NCBI GenBank assembly: GCA_905207625.1
Contig: CAJLLT010000010.1
Coordinates: 1-64,000 of the forward strand
Length of the DNA: 64,000 nucleotides
Direction: 5' to 3'
From: an uncultured Eubacteriales bacterium
Lineage (GTDB): Bacteria; Bacillota; Clostridia; Oscillospirales; UBA644
Each line of letters starts with the position of its first letter. The first letter of the stretch is position 1. Below are positions 9,104-17,043 of this stretch, piece by piece. The notes under the pieces were generated by a model. The model worked only from the letters and a program-made list of their open reading frames with translations. It made no database searches and had not been told where the DNA came from. Made by a program: the position numbers and the translations under genes.

Positions 9104-9838
9104 TTAAAAAACAAAGGTTCTGGCGAGCCATATTAAGGTCAGATGCAGGGGATAGTAAATGTAAAACAGGTATTTTGCCGATGTCCCTTTTTTGCCGTTG
9201 TAGCACAGTATAAGGGGCAACGCAAATACTCCGCAGAGTTCAACCAGCGGAATACACAGCCCCTGAGAGGGCAAAGAACCGCTTATCCAGTAGTACCTGA
9301 GGTAGAATCTGATGATATCCGCTATGAAGCACATGAAATAAACGGTTCCGGGATACAGGATCATTTTTGCCCGGTCCTGTCCCGCATGGTAAAATGCGAA
9401 GACAATAAGAAGTCCTTTGTATTGCCAGTCGCTTCTGATAACAACAGCCACCGCAATTGCTGCCGCATACACTATAATTCTAATGAAACCGAGGTCTCTG
9501 TTCTTCTTTTCTGCGATATCGGAAAGCCACAATGCGGCAACACCGAGAAAGAGGGTAAAAATAACGTTTGACGAATCCTGAATGAATATTATTTTATCCG
9601 GATTTCCGAACAGCAGATGAAACGGTATTTCCGATATAACGGCGAATGCAAGAAGACGCAGCATATACCTTGTCACGTTTCTTGTTTTTCTGTATCCGAC
9701 CGTGATAAAATAGGCCATTATAACAATGGTTATCCGTCCGAATATCCTCAGCCAGAGAATATCCGGGAAAAAGGTATAGGCTATGTGGTCCACGGTCATT
9801 GCAATTATTGCAATCAGTTTCAGTGCAAATGCAGTCAT
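9104..9838 (-). CDS. TraX family membrane protein
   Basis: 244 residues with about eight hydrophobic segments. The opening (FALKLIAIIAMTVDHI, then RIFGRITIVIMAYF) and SEIPFHLLF match TraX-like proteins. The family is named after F-plasmid TraX, which acetylates pilin, but chromosomal members in Clostridia are common and are relatives of membrane acyltransferases of unknown substrate. It begins 26 bases after the radA stop on the same strand and is probably co-transcribed with it. The last segment ends LTLIWLARTFVF close to the stop, so the protein is intact. Confidence 0.85.
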   Translation of the reverse strand: MTAFALKLIAIIAMTVDHIAYTFFPDILWLRIFGRITIVIMAYFITVGYRKTRNVTRYMLRLLAFAVISEIPFHLLFGNPDKIIFIQDSSNVIFTLFLGVAALWLSDIAEKKNRDLGFIRIIVYAAAIAVAVVIRSDWQYKGLLIVFAFYHAGQDRAKMILYPGTVYFMCFIADIIRFYLRYYWISGSLPSQGLCIPLVELCGVFALPLILCYNGKKGTSAKYLFYIYYPLHLTLIWLARTFVF

Positions 9839-9864
9839 TTCCGGCTCCCGAATTCAACTCGTTT

Positions 9865-11217
9865 TTACAGTTTATTCATGGCGTCCCTTATTGATTCTAC
9901 TCTGATAAGCTCTATGGGGGATTCAAAATCGATTTTGTTCCCTGCGGGGATCACACACCGTCGGAATCCGAGTGTTGCCGCCTCACGGATGCGGCGCTCA
10001 ATACTTGCCACCGCCCGGACCTCTCCCGCAAGACCTATTTCGCCGATAAGTAACGTATCATCGGGAATAAGGAAATCCCTCAGACCCGAAGCCAGTGCGA
10101 TCGCAACGGTCAGGTCTGCGGCGGTGTCGTCAAGTCTGATACCTCCGATAACATTCAGATAAACATCTGAGGTGAAAAAAGTCATTTTGCAACGTTTTTC
10201 AAGGACTGCAACAATCAGATTCAGCCTGTTGTAATCAAAACCCACACTTACACGTCTCGGAGCCGGGAACGGGGTCGGGGTCACCAAAGCCTGGACTTCC
10301 GCGAGAAGAGGACGTGTTCCTTTCATTACGCATCCCGTTGCTACTCCTGAAATGTTTGAGGGTTTGCCCTGTAAGAACATCTGTGACGGGTTCAGTACCT
10401 GTTTCAGCCCCGATCCGGACATCTCAAATATTCCTACTTCGTTTGTTGAACCGAACCTGTTTTTCACCGCACGGAGAACACGGTATTCAAGACTTCTGTC
10501 ACCTTCGAAATACAGGACTGCATCAACCATGTGTTCCATAACCTTCGGTCCGGCGATGGAACCTTCTTTATTGACGTGGCCGACAATGAAAACTGTTATA
10601 TCCTCCTGTTTTGCAAGATTCATAAGTGCCGCGGTACACTCCCTGACCTGAGGCACGCTTCCGGGGGAGGAGGATACTTCTTCACGGCTCATCGTCTGGA
10701 TAGAATCCACAATAAGCAGATCGGGTTTGATCTGCCGGGCTCTTTCACAGATGGTCTCTATGTCCGTTTCAGGCATTATCATAAGATTTTTTCCCGCGAC
10801 ACCGAGTCTGTCTGCCCGGAGCTTTATCTGCCGGGGAGATTCTTCTCCGGAGACATAGAGTATTTCCGAATTCTGTGACAGTTGCAGACATATCTGAAGC
10901 AGAATCGTGGACTTTCCTATTCCGGGCTCGCCGGAAATCAGAATGAGCGAACCTTTGACTATTCCGCCACCGAGTACTCTGTCAAGTTCACTTATTCCGG
11001 TACTTATGCGTACCTCTTCTTGTCCGGTTATATCCGAAAGAGGACGGACAGTGGTCTTCTTTACGGCTTTCGGAGTATTTGAAGCTATGGACGGCGTTAT
11101 TATCTGCTCCGATACAGTGTTCCATGCCCCGCAGGCAGAACATCTTCCCGTCCATTTTGCCGTTTCGTTGCCGCATTCGCTGCAAATAAATACGCTTTTA
11201 GCTTTTCCCTGAGCCAT
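9865..11217 (-). CDS. radA: DNA repair protein RadA
   Basis: 450 residues. The N-terminal four-cysteine zinc finger (C12, C15, C26, C29), Walker A GEPGIGKST (96-104), the RadA-specific KNRFG near 257, and a C-terminal Lon-like domain with ASGLRDFLIPDDTLLIGEIGL give the complete domain order. RadA is a RecA-related ATPase and helicase that helps branch migration during recombination repair. The ATG is preceded by gggaggt. There are no signs of damage. Confidence 0.96.
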   Translation of the reverse strand: MAQGKAKSVFICSECGNETAKWTGRCSACGAWNTVSEQIITPSIASNTPKAVKKTTVRPLSDITGQEEVRISTGISELDRVLGGGIVKGSLILISGEPGIGKSTILLQICLQLSQNSEILYVSGEESPRQIKLRADRLGVAGKNLMIMPETDIETICERARQIKPDLLIVDSIQTMSREEVSSSPGSVPQVRECTAALMNLAKQEDITVFIVGHVNKEGSIAGPKVMEHMVDAVLYFEGDRSLEYRVLRAVKNRFGSTNEVGIFEMSGSGLKQVLNPSQMFLQGKPSNISGVATGCVMKGTRPLLAEVQALVTPTPFPAPRRVSVGFDYNRLNLIVAVLEKRCKMTFFTSDVYLNVIGGIRLDDTAADLTVAIALASGLRDFLIPDDTLLIGEIGLAGEVRAVASIERRIREAATLGFRRCVIPAGNKIDFESPIELIRVESIRDAMNKL

Positions 11218-11279
11218 AAATCCCGACCTCCCAGAACTTTATTTATCCGATGTTTATACTATAATATTATGCCAATACG

Positions 11280-11521
11280 CCAGAAGCAAAAATACTTGCT
11301 TGCAAGGGTGTTTTTGCGCCGCCGTCAAAAGAGCAGCCGCACTAAGTGCGGGCGGCGACGCCGCAGAGGATTGCAAAGCAAGACTCGCCGAGTATTATAC
11401 CAGAAGCAAAAATACTTGCTTGCAAGGGTGCTTTTGCGCCGCCGTCAAAAGAGCAGCCGCACTAAGTGTGAGCGGCGACGCCGCAGAGGATTGCAAAGCA
11501 AGACTCGCTGCTCGTATTATA
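11280..11521. repeat. Two tandem copies of a 120-bp palindromic element
   Basis: The block starting ccagaagcaaaaatacttgc at 11280 recurs at 11400 with a 120-bp period and only a few differences. Each copy is itself nested inverted repeats: outer arms aatact/agtatt and cttgcttgcaa/ttgcaaagcaag, then gccgccg/cggcggc, and an inner hairpin ccgcac-taa-gtgcgg. The unit could fold as one long cruciform or RNA hairpin. ORFs read across it are artefacts of the repeat. It lies between radA and the Gfo/Idh gene, which are transcribed away from each other. Confidence 0.85.
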
Positions 11522-11589
11522 CCACACCCCCATCTTAACTGTCAATAGCGCAGGTACAGAAAAAGAAACCGAAATAATTGTGTAAAGGC

Positions 11590-11618
11590 TTGAAAAAACA
11601 TCCCAATTATGGTATGAT
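11590..11618 (+). promoter_or_regulatory. Promoter for the Gfo/Idh-MATE pair
   Basis: TTGAAA at 11590-11595, 17-base spacer, TATGAT at 11613-11618. One mismatch in each box. The start codon is 32 bases downstream. Confidence 0.72.
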
Positions 11619-11649
11619 AATCCCGAAAATAAAGAAGGAAGTTTTTGTA

Positions 11650-12636
11650 ATGGTACGTTTTGCGACTATAGGAACGAACTGGATAACAGGGGATTTTGTG
11701 ACCGCAGCCAAGACCTGCAGAGGTTTTGAATATAAAGCCGTTTTGTCCCGGAGTGAAGAAAAGGGACGGGATTTTGCCGAACGTTTCGGAGCCGAAAAGG
11801 TATACAACGATATTAATCTGATGTTGTCTGACCCGGAAATAGATGCGGTGTATATTGCAAGCCCGAACTCTTTGCACGCTCCTCAGGCCATAAAGTGCAT
11901 GAACGCCGGGAAGCACGTTCTTTGTGAGAAGCCGATTGCATCAAACGAACGGGAGTTCCTTCAGATGCTGGAGGCATCGGAGAAAAACAACGTAACCTTC
12001 ATGGAAGCGTTCAAAAGTCTCCTTATGCCCGGTTTTGAGGTGTACCGGAACGCTCTCCGGAAAATCGGGACATTGAGACATGTCTTTGCCGTGTTTTCAA
12101 AGTATTCCACAAGATATGACGCCCATAAACGGGGAGAAGCTCTGAATACATTCAAACCGGAGTTTTCCAACGGCTCCCTGATGGATCTCGGCGTATACTG
12201 TCTTTATCCGATAGTTGCGCTTTTCGGTAAACCGAAGCAGATAAAAGCCCTCGCCGCAGTCATTCCTGACGGAGTGGACGGCGTGGGAACGCTTATAATG
12301 CAGTATGAGGGGTTCGTGGTTACCCTGAATTATTCGAAGGTCTCTACATCATATCTGCCCTGCGAGTTCGGCGGAGAAAAAGGAACAATGACCGTGGACA
12401 AACTTAACATTCCCGAAAATGTCAGCATCATTTACAGGGACGGCCACCGTGAGGAATTTCCTTTTACTGCCAGAGAAGACAGTATGTGCTACGAGGCGGA
12501 GGAGTTTATCCGCTGTGTGGAAAACGGAATAAAGGAGTCTCCGGTAAACAGCCACGAGTTGTCTATGTGGGTAATTCAGATAATGGACGAGGCACGCCGT
12601 CAGTGCGGTGTCGTATATCCAGCCGATGAGGTATAA
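11650..12636 (+). CDS. Gfo/Idh/MocA family oxidoreductase
   Basis: 328 residues from the ATG at 11650, chosen because aaggaag lies 8 bases upstream and the protein then begins directly with the Rossmann strand (VRFATIGTNWI). The frame is open 24 codons further up but has no ribosome site there and would overlap the promoter. EKP (HVLCEKPIA near residue 92) is the family's cofactor-site lysine-proline motif. The second half is the usual beta-sheet dimer domain. It should reduce or oxidise a sugar or cyclitol with NAD(P). The substrate cannot be told. Two bases after the stop comes the MATE gene. Confidence 0.88.
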   Translation: MVRFATIGTNWITGDFVTAAKTCRGFEYKAVLSRSEEKGRDFAERFGAEKVYNDINLMLSDPEIDAVYIASPNSLHAPQAIKCMNAGKHVLCEKPIASNEREFLQMLEASEKNNVTFMEAFKSLLMPGFEVYRNALRKIGTLRHVFAVFSKYSTRYDAHKRGEALNTFKPEFSNGSLMDLGVYCLYPIVALFGKPKQIKALAAVIPDGVDGVGTLIMQYEGFVVTLNYSKVSTSYLPCEFGGEKGTMTVDKLNIPENVSIIYRDGHREEFPFTAREDSMCYEAEEFIRCVENGIKESPVNSHELSMWVIQIMDEARRQCGVVYPADEV

Positions 12637-12637
12637 A

Positions 12638-14011
12638 ATGGTAAAGGAAAAGTCTTTTTATAAAACCCTCCTGACCATAGCTTTGCCTGTGGCTCTGCAA
12701 CAGCTCATATCCCTGGGCGTGGTAATGCTTGACAACGTTATGGTGGGCGGTCTGGGCGACGTTGCTCTTTCCGCTGTGGCTCAGGCAAATCAGGTTACGG
12801 TCTTCTTTACCTATATCGTACGCGGACTTTCCGGCGGTGCCGCATTACTGATTTCTCAGTACTGGGGCAAAAGGGATACCGCAAGGATAAAGCAGATCTT
12901 TTCGGTCGTATTCCTTGTGACGGCATTTCTTTCCGCTTCGGCATCTGTCTTTGTATTTACCTGTCCCGGAGCCGTGATGCGCTTTTTTGCCAATGATGAG
13001 GCACTTATCGGCGAGGCTGTGGATTACATAAGAGCTGTTGCCGTGTCCTACTTCCTTTTTGCGATATCGGATACCTTGACGGGAATGCTCAGATGTATCG
13101 AACTGGTAAAAATTACGTTTCTTGCATCTGTTTTTTCCCTGTTCTCAAACTTGTTTTTCAATTACTCCCTTATCTACGGGCATTTCGGCTTTCCTGCTCT
13201 CGGAGTTGTGGGTGCCGCCTATGCCACGGTGATCACAAGGGCTCTGGAATTGTGCATTATTCTTGTGTATTTCTTCTGTATACAGAAACGTATAAAAGTC
13301 CGGCCTGTTGATCTTTTCCGTCCCGGCAAGACCATGTTCGGTGACTACTGCCGATACGGACTGCCTATTCTCATAGGCGATGCTCAGTGGGGACTTGTCG
13401 GGGTTTTCAAAGCGGCAATAATCGGCCAGCTTGGAGTTCAGATGGTATCAGCATCAAGTATTGCGGATACGGTCATGCAACTGGGGCTGATATTCGCCAA
13501 CGGTCTGGCAGCCGCCGCGTGTGTTGTTATCGGAAAGACCGTAGGGGCAGGAGATTATGCCCGTACCAAAGAGTATTCCCGTACTATAGAGATACTCTTT
13601 GCCGCGGTCGGAATTGTAATGAGCCTGGGAATATTTTTTACCCGTTCTTTGCCTATATCCCTTTACAGCAAGATTACACCGGAAACCAGGGCGCTTGCCT
13701 ACGATCTTCTCGGTATCGGAGCCCTTACCCTGATGGGAACCGGTTATCATATGGCTTGTTTCACCGGAATAAACCGTGGCGCAGGGGACAGCCGCTTCGT
13801 GTTCATTGTTGACATGATATGCGGCTGGTGTGTAATGCTGCCGTTGTCTTTGCTTGCCGTCTTTGTGTTCAAATGGCCCCTGCCGGTGGTTTTCCTCTGT
13901 ACACGGATAGATCAGTGTTTCAAATGGGTAATAGCATTTATCCGTCTCCGGGGCAACAAATGGATCCGTCGCGTTGTCCGGGATACGCCCGAAACTTCGG
14001 CAGCAGATTAG
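12638..14011 (+). CDS. MATE family efflux transporter
   Basis: 457 residues from the ATG at 12638, which sits one base after the previous stop with gatgagg as ribosome site; a longer reading would overlap the upstream gene. About twelve membrane segments. The family signature appears in both halves: ALPVALQQLISLGVVMLDNVMVGGLGD near the start and GLPILIGDAQWGLVGVFKAAIIGQLG near 240. MATE proteins export cationic drugs or metabolites against H+ or Na+. It is coupled to the oxidoreductase gene, and a clear terminator follows. Confidence 0.93.
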   Translation: MVKEKSFYKTLLTIALPVALQQLISLGVVMLDNVMVGGLGDVALSAVAQANQVTVFFTYIVRGLSGGAALLISQYWGKRDTARIKQIFSVVFLVTAFLSASASVFVFTCPGAVMRFFANDEALIGEAVDYIRAVAVSYFLFAISDTLTGMLRCIELVKITFLASVFSLFSNLFFNYSLIYGHFGFPALGVVGAAYATVITRALELCIILVYFFCIQKRIKVRPVDLFRPGKTMFGDYCRYGLPILIGDAQWGLVGVFKAAIIGQLGVQMVSASSIADTVMQLGLIFANGLAAAACVVIGKTVGAGDYARTKEYSRTIEILFAAVGIVMSLGIFFTRSLPISLYSKITPETRALAYDLLGIGALTLMGTGYHMACFTGINRGAGDSRFVFIVDMICGWCVMLPLSLLAVFVFKWPLPVVFLCTRIDQCFKWVIAFIRLRGNKWIRRVVRDTPETSAAD

Positions 14012-14022
14012 CACAGTAACAG

Positions 14023-14052
14023 ACCCGACCTGTAAAAGCATGTCGGGTTTTT
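14023..14052 (+). terminator. Terminator after the MATE gene
   Basis: acccgac and gtcgggt with a short loop, followed by ttttta. Confidence 0.85.
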
Positions 14053-14060
14053 ACATCAAA

Positions 14061-14089
14061 GAAGCTGCATCCTGACCGGATGCAGCTTC
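14061..14089 (-). terminator. Terminator of the radical SAM-queT-galU transcript
   Basis: gaagctgcatcc and ggatgcagcttc form a perfect stem with a four-base loop, followed by ttt on the minus strand. It lies 8 bases past the epimerase stop. Confidence 0.8.
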
Positions 14090-14096
14090 AATATTT

Positions 14097-14978
14097 TTAT
14101 TTAATTGTTATGGAATATTCCGCTCTGTATGTCTCGTCGGGAGCAAGCGTCACTATTGCCGGCTTTTCCGTAAGTTCTTCCGCGCCGGTGGAATAGGAGG
14201 GAAGCCCGTTCCAGGGTTCAATGCATACCATGGGAGCTTCGGAGAAGGGCTTATGCCATATTGCTACATATTTGAATTGAGTAAAGTCAACGGTCACGCT
14301 CTTTTCCGACTTTTCGGAGCAAAGGGTTATGACGTGGTTTGCAAGATCCGAGAGAATGAAAGCGTCGTTGTCGAACAGATCGTGGCGAAGGGGAATGATC
14401 CTCTTGTCCTTAACGGAAAAATCTCTCGTTTTTCCGGTTATGAAGCAGTTGTCACAAAGCATTTCCTTGGGCGCCACGTCGCCGCCGAATTCTATCCGGC
14501 AGTCTTCGAATTTCTCGTCAGCTTCAAAGGGAAGGTTGAATCCGGGGTGCGCTCCGAGGGAAAAATACATCGGCTCGTTTGTCTGATTCAGCACGAAATA
14601 GGAGACCGTCACGGTGGATCCGGAGAGCGTGTAACTGACGTAATAGTCAAAATCAAAGGGGTAACTCGCTCTTGTTTCCTCATTGGATTTCAGTCTGAAA
14701 ACAATGGAATCCGCAGTCTTTTCCGCGAGTTCAAGCTCCGACTGACGGACAAAGCCGTGGGGGCTTTTTATCTGATACTCCACCCCGTCAAAGGTGTACT
14801 TTCCTTCTTTTACCCTTCCCACGATAGGGAAGAGGTTCGGTGCACGTCCGGTCCAGAATTCTCCGTTGCCCTGCCAGAGATATTCCCTGCCGTTTTCCAG
14901 GCTTTTAATGGAGATCATTTCTCCTCCGTGTGAGGAAAAAACCACCTGGAGTTTGTCGTTTTTCAGTATATATTCCAT
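14097..14978 (-). CDS. Aldose 1-epimerase family protein
   Basis: 293 residues. The open is IKNDKL-type for the Gal mutarotase-like fold (ILKNDKLQVVFSSHGGEM), with LWQGNGEFWTGRAPNLFPIVGR near 35-56, KSPHGFVRQSE near 70 (conserved His), and FSLGAHPGFNLPF near 142 (second conserved His). This subgroup (LacX/YphB type) interconverts anomers of hexoses or sugar phosphates. It begins 10 bases after the galU stop and is the last gene of the operon, so a role in UDP-glucose or galactose metabolism is likely. Confidence 0.9.
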   Translation of the reverse strand: MEYILKNDKLQVVFSSHGGEMISIKSLENGREYLWQGNGEFWTGRAPNLFPIVGRVKEGKYTFDGVEYQIKSPHGFVRQSELELAEKTADSIVFRLKSNEETRASYPFDFDYYVSYTLSGSTVTVSYFVLNQTNEPMYFSLGAHPGFNLPFEADEKFEDCRIEFGGDVAPKEMLCDNCFITGKTRDFSVKDKRIIPLRHDLFDNDAFILSDLANHVITLCSEKSEKSVTVDFTQFKYVAIWHKPFSEAPMVCIEPWNGLPSYSTGAEELTEKPAIVTLAPDETYRAEYSITIK

Positions 14979-14988
14979 TTTCAGCCTC

Positions 14989-15867
14989 TTACAGGGTCTT
15001 TACGAATTCTTTCAGATAGGCCTTGAACGCTTCGCCGATAACGGGGTGCTTGAGTGCCGTTTCCACCTGAGCTTCCATAACGCCCAGTTTGTTGCCCATA
15101 TCGTAACGTTTGCCGACAAAGTCCACACCGATCATACCGTCGGTATTGGAAAGGGTCTTCATGGCATCGGTCAGGTATATCTCACCGTTATTCATTTTGG
15201 TGGATTCCAGTATGTCATAGATCTTTGCAGGGAGGACCATACGGCCCAGAATCGAGTACAGGGAAAATTCCTCACCCTTCTTGGGCTTTTCGATCATATC
15301 CGTAAGATGGTATATGTTGTTCCTGATATTATCGACCTTCATGGAAGAGTAGCTGCTTATCATCTCGGGGCTTACTTCCTGCATACCCGCAACACCTTTT
15401 TCGAACTCGTTATAGGCGTCGACCAGCTGTTTTGTTACCGGATATTCGTCATTCATTATAACGTCATCGCCGTAGCAGACCACGAAAGGATCGTTGCCGG
15501 TGAATTCCCGGGCAGCCATGAGTGCGTCTCCGGTTCCGAGCATAGTCTTCTGACGGGCGTAAACGATGTTTGCGAGTTTGTCGATTTTGTATACTTCTTC
15601 CAGAAGGGCCTTTTTCTTTTCTCCTCCGGCAATGAGTCTTTCCTCAAGCTCGGGAGAGCGGTCAAAATGATCCTCGATAAGAGTCTTTCCTCTGGAAAGA
15701 ATGATCATTATGTCCTTGATTCCGCTGGCAGCAAGTTCTTCGACAATGTACTGCAGAGCCGGCTTGTCAACAATGGGAACAAGTTCCTTCGGAACGGATT
15801 TGGTTGCGGGGAGCATACGGGTACCGAGACCTGCTGCAAGAATAACGCCTTTTGTTACTTTGGACAT
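14989..15867 (-). CDS. galU: UTP-glucose-1-phosphate uridylyltransferase
   Basis: 292 residues from the ATG at 15867. An in-frame GTG 12 bases up lies inside the ribosome site gaggtg, so the ATG is preferred. The nucleotide-binding signature GLGTRMLPATKSVPKE is at residues 13-28, and VVCYGDDVI near 128 and MIEKPKKGE follow. It makes UDP-glucose from UTP and glucose-1-phosphate for glycolipids, teichoic acids and capsule. Part of the minus-strand operon, 25 bases after queT. Confidence 0.95.
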   Translation of the reverse strand: MSKVTKGVILAAGLGTRMLPATKSVPKELVPIVDKPALQYIVEELAASGIKDIMIILSRGKTLIEDHFDRSPELEERLIAGGEKKKALLEEVYKIDKLANIVYARQKTMLGTGDALMAAREFTGNDPFVVCYGDDVIMNDEYPVTKQLVDAYNEFEKGVAGMQEVSPEMISSYSSMKVDNIRNNIYHLTDMIEKPKKGEEFSLYSILGRMVLPAKIYDILESTKMNNGEIYLTDAMKTLSNTDGMIGVDFVGKRYDMGNKLGVMEAQVETALKHPVIGEAFKAYLKEFVKTL

Positions 15868-15892
15868 GATATATAACACCTCAATTGTAAAA

Positions 15893-16384
15893 TTACATAT
15901 ATTCAGTTATTTTGGGATTTTTTTCGAGCAATATAAGCAGCGGCAACCCCAATCCGTAGCAGCACACAGCCTGTCCCGCGCCGACACCGGCGGCGTTTAC
16001 GGCAAAGGAAACAAAACTTACGGAACCGCTCTCAAACATCAACAGCAGACCTATTGCAACCGCGTTGATGACAACGGGGGGCAACGGGGCAAGCCACTTG
16101 AGTTTTTTCTTCGCACAGAGCCTCGTAAGTATTGAAGCCAGAAGGGTTGCCAGAGTCCCGACTATAACATCGGGCAGCCCGACGGGGGAAAACAGGTTTG
16201 AAATAAGGCAACCGATGGTCAATCCCGGTACAGCCATGACTGAAAAATACGGTAACACGGTGAGCGCTTCGGCGATTCGGAACTGTATCCCGCCAAAGGA
16301 CATAAATCCCAATACGATTGTAAGGACCGCATACATTGCGGCTATCATTGCGCAAATCGCTATCCGATAAATCTTTTTATTCAT
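15893..16384 (-). CDS. queT: QueT-type ECF transporter substrate-binding subunit
   Basis: 163 residues, five or six membrane segments. FGGIQFRIAEALTVLPYFS near residues 29-47 is diagnostic of the QueT (DUF988) group of S components, which take up queuosine precursors together with an energy-coupling module encoded elsewhere. QueT genes are often under a preQ1 riboswitch, but only 32 bases separate it from the gene before and no such fold fits, so it is transcribed with the operon here. Confidence 0.83.
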   Translation of the reverse strand: MNKKIYRIAICAMIAAMYAVLTIVLGFMSFGGIQFRIAEALTVLPYFSVMAVPGLTIGCLISNLFSPVGLPDVIVGTLATLLASILTRLCAKKKLKWLAPLPPVVINAVAIGLLLMFESGSVSFVSFAVNAAGVGAGQAVCCYGLGLPLLILLEKNPKITEYM

Positions 16385-16416
16385 ATTCTGTCACTTTAAA
16401 ATCAGTTTATATCCGT

Positions 16417-17043
16417 TCAGCGGAAAATTTCTCCGTTTGCGTTGAAAAACTCCAGCCTTTTTACCAAAGGAACCGCATCCGTACCATATCTTGAATTGAA
16501 CGTGTCAAGAAGAAGCGTCGGACTTATCACTCTGTCGACACTGCAGGGTAAGGTTATATAAAAGCCTTTTTCCGTAGGCGCATATGCCATTTCATTTGAA
16601 AAATCGACTGTTGTGGAACCTCTTTTTGTTTTTTTCTCGGCTTTTATCTCATCGGAAGCGAGAAACTCCGAAAAAAGTGCTCGGTCTTTTTCCGTAAATT
16701 CAAGTGAATATCCGGCACGGGTGATCTGCTTGAATTCGGATTGCGGTTTATATGCGTATTTGAAACAGAAACCCTCCGGTGCCGCCTGATTCAGTCTTCC
16801 GATCAAAGCCTCGTAGTCCGGTTCTTCCTCAGTTTTAATATCAAGCAGTTCGTTTATACCCTCCGTTCCCACGGAAAGGGCGGCGCAGAAAACCATATAG
16901 GGGTGGGGATTGAATCCCTGTGTATACCATATCGGGATCCCTGCCCGGGCAATAAGTCTGGAGGTACAGCGCATCATGTCAAGGTGCGAGATGTACTTGG
17001 CATAGCCTGTCTTTGAAAAACATATCCTGACGGGAAAACTCAT
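16417..17043 (-). CDS. DUF2344 / TIGR03936 radical SAM-associated protein
   Basis: 208 residues from the ATG at 17043, which forms an ATGA overlap with the stop of the upstream radical SAM gene and has ggaggac as its ribosome site. VRICFSKTGYAKYISHLDMMRC and GFNPHPYMVFCAALSVGTEG are the two characteristic blocks. This family is nearly always encoded next to, or fused to, a TIGR03960 radical SAM protein and is thought to act with it; the pathway is not known to me with certainty. The overlap implies translational coupling. Confidence 0.9.
   Translation of the reverse strand: MSFPVRICFSKTGYAKYISHLDMMRCTSRLIARAGIPIWYTQGFNPHPYMVFCAALSVGTEGINELLDIKTEEEPDYEALIGRLNQAAPEGFCFKYAYKPQSEFKQITRAGYSLEFTEKDRALFSEFLASDEIKAEKKTKRGSTTVDFSNEMAYAPTEKGFYITLPCSVDRVISPTLLLDTFNSRYGTDAVPLVKRLEFFNANGEIFR

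Noticed and set aside
11280..11521. CRISPR-like array
   Set aside because: Two copies of 120 bp with no spacers of constant size and no cas genes.
11269..11538. Two overlapping ORFs with internal protein repeats
   Set aside because: They only translate the 120-bp tandem DNA repeat.
11578..11649. 24-codon N-terminal extension of the Gfo/Idh protein
   Set aside because: It overlaps the promoter, has no ribosome site, and adds residues before the Rossmann strand that the family does not have.
15868..16416. preQ1 riboswitch before queT
   Set aside because: Only 32 bases lie upstream of queT and they contain no suitable pseudoknot sequence.
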